From Thiomicrorhabdus sp. (GTDB lineage Bacteria; Pseudomonadota; Gammaproteobacteria; Thiomicrospirales; Thiomicrospiraceae), in NCBI GenBank assembly GCA_021648185.1, contig JAKITH010000003.1, positions 1 through 23,491 of the forward strand: DNA of 23,491 nucleotides. Direction: 5' to 3'. The translations under genes were made by a program, and so were the position numbers. Under the pieces are notes generated by a model, which did no database searches, was not told the origin of the DNA, and was given only the letters and a program-made list of their open reading frames with translations. This document shows, in pieces, positions 16,728 through 23,491 of the stretch (its first letter is position 1; every line of letters starts with the position of its first letter).

Positions 16728-16755
16728 ATTATAGAGGCTCTGCAATATATGTCAA
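16728..16755 (-). promoter_or_regulatory. Sigma-70 promoter of tRNA-Met
   Basis: Perfect TTGACA (16755-16750) and perfect TATAAT (16733-16728) on the minus strand with 16-bp spacing, 14 bases before the tRNA 5' end. GCGCG-like bases after the -10 could act as a discriminator. The promoter lies inside an inverted repeat (16732-16768). Confidence 0.88.
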
Positions 16756-16782
16756 TATGAGACCTCTAAATTTCGCTGGTTT

Positions 16783-17874
16783 TTAAACATTAAATCTAAA
16801 ATGCATGACATCGCCATCTTGAACAATGTACTCTTTGCCTTCTAAACGCTGTTTACCCGCAGTTTTTGCCCCAGAATCGCCTTGGTATTCAATAAAATCT
16901 TCGTATGCGGTCACTTCGGCACGAATAAACCCTTTTTCAAAGTCGGTATGAATGGCGCCTGCTGCTTGCGGTGCGGTAGCCCCTTTTTTGATGGTCCAAG
17001 CACGCACTTCTTGCACTCCTGCGGTAAAGTAAGTTTGCAGCCCTAGCAATTCATAACCCGCACGAATGACACGGTTTAATCCTGGCTCTTCTTGCCCAAT
17101 CGCCTCCAAAAAATCTGCTTTATCTTCTGCATCCAATTCTGCAATTTCAGCTTCAATCGCGGCACAAATAGGCACCACCACAGCACCTTGTTTTTCAGCT
17201 AAGGCTCGTACAGCATCTAACATAGGGTTATTTTCAAATCCCTCTTCGTCTACATTGGCAATGTACATCATTGGCTTAACGGTCAATAAGTGCAAATCTT
17301 GCAGCGACGCTAATTCATCTTCTGTTAAACCAATTAAACGAATTAACTGCCCTTCTTCAATCTCTTTGGCTACTTTTTGTAATAGATTTAGACGAGCCGT
17401 GGCCTCTTTATCGCCACTTTTTGCAATACGTTGAACTTTCGCAATGGCTTTGTCAATGGATTCCATATCCGCCAAAGCCAGCTCCATATTAATGACTTCA
17501 ATGTCATGAATGGGATCGATCTTTCCAGCCACATGCACAATATCATCGTTTTCAAAACAACGCACCACTTGCACAATGGCATCGGTTTCACGAATATTGG
17601 CTAAAAACTTATTCCCCAACCCTTCGCCTTTAGAAGCACCTTCAACCAACCCTGCGATGTCCATAAAATCGACCGTGGCGGACATCACGCGCTCTGGCTT
17701 AACAATATCCGCTAACGCTTGTTCACGTGAGTCGGGAACCGCGACCACGCCCACATTTGGCTCAATCGTACAAAATGGGTAATTGGCAGACTCAATGCCG
17801 GCATTGGTTAATGCATTAAATAAGGTTGATTTTCCAACGTTGGGTAAACCAACAATTCCACATTTAATTGCCAT
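16783..17874 (-). CDS. ychF: YchF/OLA1 family ribosome-associated ATPase
   Basis: 363 residues from the ATG of [17 protein letters not shown]. An in-frame extension up to 18027 runs through a repetitive non-coding element and is rejected; TAGGAGAG lies 6-7 bases before the chosen ATG. It is an Obg-like P-loop NTPase that prefers ATP: G1 GLPNVGKST near the N-terminus, G3-type [14 protein letters not shown], and NVDE in place of the GTP-selective NKxD. A coiled-coil insert is followed by the C-terminal TGS domain ([18 protein letters not shown], seen as [14 protein letters not shown]), ending VMHFRFNV. It binds ribosomes and acts in translation/stress response. Linked to pth as in many gammaproteobacteria, but a 265-base gap with repeats separates them. 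Confidence 0.97.
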   Translation of the reverse strand: MAIKCGIVGLPNVGKSTLFNALTNAGIESANYPFCTIEPNVGVVAVPDSREQALADIVKPERVMSATVDFMDIAGLVEGASKGEGLGNKFLANIRETDAIVQVVRCFENDDIVHVAGKIDPIHDIEVINMELALADMESIDKAIAKVQRIAKSGDKEATARLNLLQKVAKEIEEGQLIRLIGLTEDELASLQDLHLLTVKPMMYIANVDEEGFENNPMLDAVRALAEKQGAVVVPICAAIEAEIAELDAEDKADFLEAIGQEEPGLNRVIRAGYELLGLQTYFTAGVQEVRAWTIKKGATAPQAAGAIHTDFEKGFIRAEVTAYEDFIEYQGDSGAKTAGKQRLEGKEYIVQDGDVMHFRFNV

Positions 17875-17900
17875 TTTGACTCTCCTAAAAGTAAAGCTAA

Positions 17901-18060
17901 GGGACGTGGATGGAATAACTTCGACAACTATAACGCAGGATTTTTGTTTCAGATCGGATGATCTCAAGAGGCGCATAGTTATTCTACGCAACGATTTGAG
18001 ATCATCCGAGCTGGGACAAAAAGACAAGTTAGAGTGTCAAAGTTATTTCATGCACGTTCC
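17901..18060. mobile_element. MITE-like 160-bp palindromic element between ychF and pth
   Basis: Left arm 17901-17967 and right arm 17996-18060 are inverted copies. Ends are GGGACGTGGATG and, reversed, GGAACGTGCATG; the inner 13 bp (CGGATGATCTCAA at 17955-17967) match perfectly, and the whole arms match with about 11 substitutions and two one-base gaps. TAA directly flanks both ends (17898-17900, 18061-18063), a possible 3-bp target duplication. There is no coding capacity. The left end lies 15 bases beyond the ychF SD. Size and structure fit a miniature inverted-repeat transposable element; identity with a known family cannot be tested here. Confidence 0.7.
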
Positions 18061-18084
18061 TAAGGGGGGATAAAAATTTTAAAA

Positions 18085-18139
18085 ACTCAGATAGTGCCTG
18101 AAATTGGTCAAATCAAGGCAAAAAAGGTGAGTTTACAAG
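18085..18139. repeat. Solitary half copy of the ACTCAG repeat family, abutting the pth stop
   Basis: 55 bases beginning ACTCAGATAGTGCCTGAAA. They match the left arm of the copy at 18747-18857 at about 45 of 55 positions, and its right arm (reversed) even better over the first 30 bases. The similarity stops right at the pth stop codon (18140-18142). No matching inverted second arm is present. Confidence 0.75.
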
Positions 18140-18712
18140 TTATTTTGAATGAAGCACGTGCATCGCTTTTTGCATATCATCTTGAAGTACATCTGGCATT
18201 ACTTTGCTGGCACGATAAACAGCATCATCAATCAATTGTCGATCTATTTTTGAAGGGGCTTTTAAAACATAGTCCACCACTTGATCTCGATGGCCTGGGT
18301 GACCGATTCCTAAACGCAAACGCGGAAAGGTTTTGCCCATCACCGCAATCATGTCACGTAAACCATTATGACCGCCATGACCACCGCCTACTTTAAGTTT
18401 GGCCACGCCAGGGTCTAAATCCAACTCGTCGTGCACCACTAAAATAGATTCGACGGGAATTTTATAAAACTTAGCAAGCGCCTGAATAGACTGACCACTG
18501 CGATTCATAAACGTGCCGGGCTTTAATAGCCACACATCCAAACCATTCGCCTGAACTCTTGCAACGTTGCCAAGAAATTTGGTCTCTGGACGAAATACAG
18601 CGCCGTATTGACGCGCTACTTCGTCCACAAACCAAAAACCAGCGTTATGCCGTGTCTGTGCGTATTTATCGCCTGGATTTCCCAGACCAACAATTAACTG
18701 AACAGATGACAT
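18140..18712 (-). CDS. pth: Peptidyl-tRNA hydrolase
   Basis: 190 residues, full length. Cleaves the ester bond of peptidyl-tRNA released from stalled ribosomes, recycling tRNA in the cytosol. Family motifs: LIVGLGNPGDKYAQTRHNAG with catalytic His22, the KPGTFMNRSGQS block, VHDELDLDPG and KVGGGHGGHNGLRD, then RLRLGIGHPG and VVDYVL. ATG chosen by the conserved N-terminus; the SD is weak. It lies in the order rplY-pth-ychF but is flanked on both sides by palindromic repeats instead of short spacers. Confidence 0.97.
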   Translation of the reverse strand: MSSVQLIVGLGNPGDKYAQTRHNAGFWFVDEVARQYGAVFRPETKFLGNVARVQANGLDVWLLKPGTFMNRSGQSIQALAKFYKIPVESILVVHDELDLDPGVAKLKVGGGHGGHNGLRDMIAVMGKTFPRLRLGIGHPGHRDQVVDYVLKAPSKIDRQLIDDAVYRASKVMPDVLQDDMQKAMHVLHSK

Positions 18713-18746
18713 AAAACGCTGGCTCTTAGTTTTAAAACTTGGTAAC

Positions 18747-18857
18747 GACTCAGATGGTATCTAAAAATGGTCAAATTAAGGCAAAAAACATGCGTTTACA
18801 ACTGTAAATGATCATTTTTTAACGCAGAGTTGACCTTTTTCAGGGACTAACTGAGTC
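18747..18857. repeat. 111-bp palindromic repeat between rplY and pth
   Basis: Ends GACTCAG ... CTGAGTC. The arms are imperfect inverted copies about a centre near 18802: GGTCAA (18769-18774 area) faces TTGACC (18830-18835), an A6 faces T6, and TTTACA-AC-TGTAAA forms the tip. The left arm is about 82% identical to the solitary copy at 18085-18139. A transcript across it would form one long hairpin. It fits a REP/MITE-like dispersed element (inference). Confidence 0.75.
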
Positions 18858-18863
18858 TTTACA

Positions 18864-19445
18864 TTAACGAATTTTTGCTTTACCGATATTAACAACCGAC
18901 TGATCGTAATCGCTGTTTCCGTGCGCTAACGCTCGAATAGAAACACCTTCAGGTAAATCTAACTCAGAAAGACGTAAACTGGTACCCGCTTCCATTGTTG
19001 AAACGTCTACGGTAATTTCCGTTGGTAAGTCTTTTGCCAAACAGTTGATTTCAACGGTTGCTTGCAAGAAAGAGATCATACCACCGGCTTTAACACCAGG
19101 AGAAACATCTTCACCAATGAAGTTAAATGGAATCTTTTTAACTAAGATATTGTCCGCGGCACGTTGAAAATCAATATGAAAAACCGCACCCGTTGCAGGA
19201 TGGCGCTGCACATCTTTAATAACACACGCTTCTGTTTCTCCGCCTTCAACAGCAACGGTTAATACGGTATTAAATAACGCTTCATTTTCCAATGCGTGCT
19301 TTACAAAGTTTGCTAGTAAAGAGATGGATACGGCCTCTTTTCCTGCTCCATAAATAATGGCCGGTACTCTATTCGCATGACGAAGGCGGCGGCTCGCTCC
19401 TTTCCCTTCTTCCGTACGAAGACTTGCTGTCCAATTCTGGCTCAT
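18864..19445 (-). CDS. rplY: 50S ribosomal protein L25, long CTC/TL5 form
   Basis: 193 residues. The N-terminal L25 domain (about 1-95) binds 5S rRNA: EEGKGASRRLRHANRVPAIIYG, then VIKDVQRHPATGAVFHIDFQ. The C-terminal TL5-type domain (about 96-190) has VSPGVKAGGM, LPTEITVDVSTMEAG and LRLSELDLPEGV, and ends VVNIGKAKIR. This is the two-domain CTC form rather than the 94-residue E. coli L25. SD GGAG lies about 11 bases before the ATG. A perfect TATAAT (19543-19538) and a leader hairpin precede it. It is separated from prs by a terminator, so it is transcribed independently. Confidence 0.97.
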   Translation of the reverse strand: MSQNWTASLRTEEGKGASRRLRHANRVPAIIYGAGKEAVSISLLANFVKHALENEALFNTVLTVAVEGGETEACVIKDVQRHPATGAVFHIDFQRAADNILVKKIPFNFIGEDVSPGVKAGGMISFLQATVEINCLAKDLPTEITVDVSTMEAGTSLRLSELDLPEGVSIRALAHGNSDYDQSVVNIGKAKIR

Positions 19446-19503
19446 AATAATTTACTCCAAAGATCGATACTATTTATTGACAATAACATCTGATTAATAT
19501 TTT

Positions 19504-19543
19504 CTTACGTCCGCGACCAAACGTAAGGGAAGCGGGGATTATA
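19504..19543 (-). promoter_or_regulatory. Candidate rplY promoter -10 and leader hairpin
   Basis: On the minus strand TATAAT (19543-19538) is followed by a predicted leader of about 85 bases. That leader contains CTTACGT ... ACGTAAG (19504-19527 on the plus strand), a 7-bp stem with a 10-base loop. The -35 region is poor. L25 leaders are known to mediate autogenous control in E. coli relatives; a similar role here is inference. Confidence 0.45.
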
Positions 19544-19595
19544 CTTAAAATTCTAGTTTTTTCTATCTTTTTAATTTTTTTTCAGATTCACAAAC

Positions 19596-19624
19596 AAAAA
19601 ACGCCCAAATGAATGGGCGTTTTT
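19596..19624 (-). terminator. Rho-independent terminator of prs
   Basis: AAAAACGCCCA / TGGGCGTTTT inverted repeat with a short loop, about 22 bases after the prs stop and with a T run on the minus strand. Textbook intrinsic terminator. Confidence 0.93.
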
Positions 19625-19645
19625 ACAAAACTAAACAATGGTGGC

Positions 19646-20602
19646 TTAATGTTGCATCAAAGCAGTCACCGACTCATCTTGGTTAATACGTCGAATGGTC
19701 TCGCCTAAAATATTAGCAATCGTGATGGTTCTGATTTTTTCACAGGCCTTAATTTCTTTCGTCTGCGGAATCGAATCGGTCACCACAACCTCTTTTAAAA
19801 CAGAGTTCATAATATTATCAATGGCAGAACCCGACAATACGGCATGAACCACATAAGCAGACACACTGTTTGCACCACGCTCCATCAATGCCGTAGCCGC
19901 TTTACACAAGGTACCAGCGGTATCAACCATGTCGTCTACAATCAGACAATCACGCCCTTCAATGTCTCCTATGATATTCATCACTTGCGAGACATTGGCT
20001 TTTGGACGACGCTTATCAATAATGGCCATCTCTGCATTCAGTGACTTAGCCACCGCTCGTGCACGCACCACGCCGCCCATATCAGGAGAAACGATCACTA
20101 TATTATCCAAGTCACAATTCGCTTGCATGTCGTCAACCAATAAAGGCGAAGCATATAAATTATCCACTGGAATATTAAAGAAACCTTGAATCTGATCGGA
20201 GTGTAAATCAACGGTAACCACACGATGCGCACCTGCATTGGAGATCATGTCGGCCGTTAAACGAGCCGTAATAGGAACACGTGCAGAGTGAGGACGTCGA
20301 TCTTGGCGAGCAAAGCCATAATAAGGAATAACGGCGGAAATACGGTTAGCAGAAGCACGTTTTAGCGCATCAATCATCACTAACATTTCCATTAAGTTAA
20401 CGGCTGGCTCAGGTGTACAGGTTGGCTGTAACACGTAAACATCTTTGCCACGAACCGACTCTTTGATTTCAACCATGATTTCGCCATCACTAAAGCGACC
20501 AACATCGGCTTTACCTAAGGGAATGTCTAAATATTGGGATATTTTTTCTGCCAGATTGACATTTGCGTTTCCCGCAAAAATCATGACATCGTTATTAGCC
20601 AT
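19646..20602 (-). CDS. prs: Ribose-phosphate pyrophosphokinase (PRPP synthetase)
   Basis: 318 residues. Makes PRPP from ribose 5-phosphate and ATP, feeding purine, pyrimidine, His, Trp and NAD synthesis. Class I signatures: [47 protein letters not shown] with [10 protein letters not shown] (ATP/flexible loop), [29 protein letters not shown], and the PRPP loop [14 protein letters not shown]. The SD AGGAG lies 9 bases before the ATG, inside a short hairpin ACAGG-AGCG-CCTGT. Follows tRNA-Gln by 55 bases and is probably co-transcribed with it. Confidence 0.98.
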   Translation of the reverse strand: MANNDVMIFAGNANVNLAEKISQYLDIPLGKADVGRFSDGEIMVEIKESVRGKDVYVLQPTCTPEPAVNLMEMLVMIDALKRASANRISAVIPYYGFARQDRRPHSARVPITARLTADMISNAGAHRVVTVDLHSDQIQGFFNIPVDNLYASPLLVDDMQANCDLDNIVIVSPDMGGVVRARAVAKSLNAEMAIIDKRRPKANVSQVMNIIGDIEGRDCLIVDDMVDTAGTLCKAATALMERGANSVSAYVVHAVLSGSAIDNIMNSVLKEVVVTDSIPQTKEIKACEKIRTITIANILGETIRRINQDESVTALMQH

Positions 20603-20657
20603 CTACAGGCGCTCCTGTGGGAGGAAAAAAATGATTTGGGGAATTTGGATAGGATAT

Positions 20658-20732
20658 TGGCAGGGCTGACAGGATTCGAACCTGTGGTACACTGGATCAA
20701 AACCAGATGCCTTACCACTTGGCTACAGCCCT
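20658..20732 (-). tRNA. tRNA-Gln (TTG)
   Basis: 75 bases on the minus strand: acceptor AGGGCTG/CAGCCCT, D-arm with AGCCAAGTGGTAAGGC, anticodon arm CTGG-TTTTGAT-CCAG (anticodon TTG), T-arm CAGGTTCGAATCCTG, discriminator G and encoded CCA. A tRNA-Gln directly upstream of prs is the conserved gammaproteobacterial arrangement. Confidence 0.97.
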
Positions 20733-20763
20733 TTAATATCATTGTCGTTAAAGACAGGTGCGT

Positions 20764-20791
20764 ATTATCCATGTATTTATTTAAAGTTCAA
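20764..20791 (-). promoter_or_regulatory. Sigma-70 promoter of tRNA-Gln-prs
   Basis: TTGAAC (20791-20786) and GATAAT (20769-20764) on the minus strand, 16-bp spacing, placing the start about 25 bases before the tRNA 5' end. It means tRNA-Gln and prs need not depend on the upstream TPR gene. Confidence 0.75.
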
Positions 20792-20886
20792 TAAAAAACG
20801 TTAAATAATTCAAAAATATTCAAAACCTATTCTTATTTCCCATATTCACTAAGTACAAACTCACACATTATTTGAGTAATTCATCC

Positions 20887-22701
20887 TTAGAAGGTCTCCA
20901 TTAAACCTTGTAGCTCACTATTTTGCAAAAACTTTTTATGGTTTTCTTGCCACAGCGCACGCGCGGCATCTTTCTCACCCAACTGCCAATGCGTTTTAAT
21001 CAAGTGAATCAAGACTTCATCATCCATTTGAATCGCGAGTGCTTTCTGTAAATATGTTTTTGCTAAACCATACTGCCCTTTTTGAAAATATAACCAACCT
21101 ATGCTGTCTAAAATATAATAGCTCTCTGGATCCAGTTGATAAGCGCGTGTTAACAAGGCTTCTGCTTCAACCAAGTTTTCACCACGATCGGCATAAAAAT
21201 ACCCCAGTGCATTTAAGGCATCCGCTTCATCGGGGTTAATTTGAATCACTCGCTTTAAATTTTTTACATACGCATCAAACTGCTGTAAATCATAAAACAA
21301 CATCGCTTGACTCATTAGGGCATTTACATTATTTCCATCCAATAACAAGACACTATTGTAAGCCTCAATTGCCTGCTTAGGTCGATTAGAAGCACCGTAA
21401 AAAATCGCCTTGGCTCGATTTAGCTTCAACAACTCTTTTGGTAATTTAGTTTGGGTAGCATTCAAAATCTCAAACGTACGTGCATTATTTTTAAGCGAAA
21501 AATAAATTTCAGCACGATGTAATTGTGCGTCCACATAATAATGACCTTGTTTTACTTTTGCAAAATAATGCAACGCCTTGTCAGAATCCTCTAACTCTTG
21601 ATTGATTAAACCCAGATAATAATTCACGACATCGGAATAGCCCTTTTGAGCCACCAGTTCCAATAAGTTTTTTTCGGCCTCCTTAAATGACTTTTGTTCA
21701 ATTTGAATCAGCGCCAAAGAGAGCCGTGATGTATAGGCCTTAGGCTCTGCTTGCAAAATCATTTTATAACGCATTATCGCATCACGGTATAGACTCGCCT
21801 GCACCTCCAAACGCGCCATACGCTCTTGAACCAACCAGTCAGTGGGGTATTTTTTTAAATACGGTTCAAGGGCAATAATGCCTCTTTCTGGCGGAGGGTT
21901 TTGTAAATAAAGTTTGGCTAAAAATTGGGCTGTTTTCGCTTCAGAATCCTCACTCTGATACACCTTTGCTTTTTCTAACGCTGACAAAGCCACGTCAAAT
22001 CGATTGGCTCCATCCGCCACCAATCCCAAGGCAAAATACGCCGCCCAGTTCGTAGGATAACGCTCCGTTAGCTTCTGTAAAAACAGCATTCCCGATTCAG
22101 GAGGGGATGATGCCGAAACCTTTTGAGCCACAATCAACAAATCCCGCTCTAATGTCTCTTTAGACAAACTACGGTACTGCTCCCAATCAAGTAATGCTTG
22201 ATCTACATTATTTTGGCGCAAGGCAAGTAAAAAAGAGGCACGCCACGGTGTACTGGCGCTGGAATCGATCTCTCGCCACAACATCGTCGCATTGGTGATT
22301 TTTTTGGCATCATAGGTTTTCATGGACAACTGAAATGCCCGTTCAGCCAAATCCGCACTGCGTAGTTTATAAGCCAGTTTAAAGACAATATCAAACGCCT
22401 GCGCTTCAAACCCTTTGAGCGCCATCATTTCCGCGACCATAATTTGATACATATCGCCCGCTTTAAGCGGAATGGTATTTACCGATATAGGCTCAGCAAC
22501 ACTCTCACCGTCTCTACTCGGCTTTTTGTCCACTTTAGGGGAGGGTTGCTCAACTGAAACATGGGGACTGGCATCGGTATGAATCAATTCACCTTGCTGA
22601 AAACACCCCGACAGCAAAAAAACACTGCCTAGCCCCAGTGCCAACCACGAGGCTTTTCGAGCGATATACGGCGTATACTTATCTTTATATCTATCTAACA
22701 C
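20887..22701 (-). CDS. TPR-repeat lipoprotein
   Basis: 604 residues. N-terminal signal with lipobox at about 22-33 (GSVFLLSG|C, Cys33), so an outer- or inner-membrane lipoprotein facing the periplasm; a Pro/Lys-rich linker follows. The rest is a series of about a dozen tetratricopeptide repeats; clear ones are WAAYFALGLVADGANRFDVA, ADALNALGYFYADRGENLVE and YYILDSIGWLYFQKGQYGLA. The start is GTG with SD AGGAAG five bases upstream. It occupies the place of the conserved TPR gene next to hemA (as PA4667 in Pseudomonas), divergent from hemA. The function of that family is not settled, probably a scaffold for envelope complexes. Normally followed by lolB and ispE, which are missing here. Confidence 0.93.
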   Translation of the reverse strand: MLDRYKDKYTPYIARKASWLALGLGSVFLLSGCFQQGELIHTDASPHVSVEQPSPKVDKKPSRDGESVAEPISVNTIPLKAGDMYQIMVAEMMALKGFEAQAFDIVFKLAYKLRSADLAERAFQLSMKTYDAKKITNATMLWREIDSSASTPWRASFLLALRQNNVDQALLDWEQYRSLSKETLERDLLIVAQKVSASSPPESGMLFLQKLTERYPTNWAAYFALGLVADGANRFDVALSALEKAKVYQSEDSEAKTAQFLAKLYLQNPPPERGIIALEPYLKKYPTDWLVQERMARLEVQASLYRDAIMRYKMILQAEPKAYTSRLSLALIQIEQKSFKEAEKNLLELVAQKGYSDVVNYYLGLINQELEDSDKALHYFAKVKQGHYYVDAQLHRAEIYFSLKNNARTFEILNATQTKLPKELLKLNRAKAIFYGASNRPKQAIEAYNSVLLLDGNNVNALMSQAMLFYDLQQFDAYVKNLKRVIQINPDEADALNALGYFYADRGENLVEAEALLTRAYQLDPESYYILDSIGWLYFQKGQYGLAKTYLQKALAIQMDDEVLIHLIKTHWQLGEKDAARALWQENHKKFLQNSELQGLMETF

Positions 22702-22903
22702 AAAAACTTCCTAGCAATAAAAACGATGATTAATTAAACCACCTAACACAAAAAAAGTCCTATTTTTTCTCCTCCCCCTCTCAATTAATGCCGTCTTTAC
22801 CCGAAAGAACTTGCAATTCCCTTCATAATTTAGCAGAATTACGGCTCTTTAGTGGCGGATGTCCCTCTACTTTATTTGGATTAAATGGTATAGCCTTTTA
22901 TAT
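22702..22903. other. Divergent intergenic region TPR gene / hemA
   Basis: 202 AT-rich bases that must carry both promoters. On the plus strand an extended -10-like TGGTATAGC at 22886-22894 is only ten bases before the hemA ATG, and no SD for hemA is visible. No ORF or hairpin of note was seen. Confidence 0.4.
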
Positions 22904-23491
22904 ATGAACCTTATTACCCTCGGTGTAAATCACGAAACGGCACCTGTCGACATCCGAGAAACGGTTTCCTTTACCTCCGAACGTGCCCAGTTAGCCATCA
23001 GTGAACTCAAAACGCACTCCTTAATTACAGAGTGCATTATTCTTTCAACGTGCAACCGTACCGAAATATATTGCACGTTAAAAGAGGATAAAACGCATCA
23101 AGACGTTCAGGATTGGTTACATACTTTTTTTGAACTCAAACTCCACACCCTAAGCCCTTATCTTTATGTACACCATGATTTAGACGCCGTTAAACATATT
23201 ATGCGGGTCTCCAGTGGCTTAAACTCCCTTGTATTGGGAGAGCCTCAAATTTTTGGTCAAATCAAAGACGCTTACAATGCCGCGCGTAAAGCCAACAGCA
23301 TCAACCGTACCTTAGAAAATCTCTTTCAACATATTTTTAAAACGGTAAAACAAGTTCGAACCGACACCGCCATTGGTTCCAGCCCCGTTTCAGTTGCCTT
23401 TTCGGCCGTGGCACTTTCCAAACAATTTTTTGGCGACCTTTCTAAGCAAACAGCCTTATTACTGGGTGCGGGTGAGACCATTGAACTGGTG
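22904..23491 (+). CDS. hemA: Glutamyl-tRNA reductase, N-terminal part (3' truncated by window)
   Basis: 196 codons visible. Reduces glutamyl-tRNA(Glu) to glutamate-1-semialdehyde with NADPH, the first committed step of C5-pathway tetrapyrrole synthesis. Start MNLITLGVNHETAPVDIRE; the catalytic Cys50 sits in LSTCNRTEIY; then LNSLVLGEPQIFGQIKDAY, the tRNA-binding helix and the start of the NADP domain (LLLGAGET). The frame stays open to the window edge. The ATG is fixed by the conserved N-terminus; no clear SD precedes it. Confidence 0.97.
   Translation, partial: MNLITLGVNHETAPVDIRETVSFTSERAQLAISELKTHSLITECIILSTCNRTEIYCTLKEDKTHQDVQDWLHTFFELKLHTLSPYLYVHHDLDAVKHIMRVSSGLNSLVLGEPQIFGQIKDAYNAARKANSINRTLENLFQHIFKTVKQVRTDTAIGSSPVSVAFSAVALSKQFFGDLSKQTALLLGAGETIELV

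Noticed and set aside
17941..18022. Long inverted repeat as a simple intrinsic terminator of pth
   Set aside because: No T tract follows the hairpin on either strand in the right place, and the homology extends well beyond a terminator to element ends.
17875..18027. N-terminal extension of ychF by 51 residues
   Set aside because: It reads through the palindromic element, lacks family similarity, and the true ATG has its own SD TAGGAGAG and conserved MAIKCGIVG start.
18094..18396. 100-codon open frame opposite the end of pth
   Set aside because: Shadow of pth and the repeat; no SD or recognisable protein.
1..23491. CRISPR array, prophage, IS element with transposase, or rRNA
   Set aside because: No regularly spaced direct repeats, phage genes, transposase frames or rRNA-like stretches were seen.

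Overview
The window reads as chromosomal DNA of a moderate-GC gammaproteobacterium. Protein flavour and gene order fit the sulfur-oxidising Thiomicrospira / Hydrogenovibrio / Thiomicrorhabdus group best (inference; no database was searched). The gene order hemA | TPR lipoprotein - tRNA-Gln - prs - rplY - pth - ychF is a recognisable gammaproteobacterial neighbourhood, also known from Pseudomonas. The pyrB-pyrC' pair is likewise of the Pseudomonas type.

Layout. 1-2639 (+): 3' end of pyrB, a dihydroorotase-like pyrC' that has lost most metal ligands, and a poorly conserved third gene with a faint ferredoxin-reductase/PyrK flavour. 2656-3720 (-): ppk2 (polyphosphate kinase 2) and a small helical protein; their terminator lies inside the 3' end of the convergent third pyr gene. 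3980-4669 (+): yggS-type PLP homeostasis protein. 4730-16459 (-): a complete, tightly packed type II secretion operon gspC-D-E-F-G-H-I-J-K-L-M-N, with an AT-rich, membrane-anchored DUF2726 nuclease-fold gene after gspN. 16637-16713 (-): elongator tRNA-Met with a consensus promoter and a terminator. 16783-19445 (-): ychF, pth and rplY (long CTC-type L25). 19646-20732 (-): tRNA-Gln and prs with a clear promoter and terminator. 20887-22701 (-): TPR lipoprotein. 22904-end (+): hemA, cut by the window edge. No gene-free stretch exceeds 300 bases.

How the genes work together. The gsp operon encodes the whole T2SS envelope machine: secretin D, inner-membrane linker C, ATPase E, platform F/L/M, major pseudopilin G, minor pseudopilins H-K and accessory N. 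The prepilin peptidase GspO is not here and must be elsewhere. The prs-rplY-pth-ychF block serves PRPP supply and translation, and hemA starts tetrapyrrole synthesis.

The least explained structure is non-coding and sits around pth. One element is a 160-bp MITE-like palindrome with about 66-bp inverted arms between ychF and pth. A second family is present as a solitary half copy abutting the pth stop codon and as a 111-bp palindromic copy between rplY and pth. Long G/C homopolymers (7-10 bases) are also unusually frequent in the gsp genes and in the third pyr gene. The usual lolB-ispE pair is missing from between the TPR gene and tRNA-Gln.
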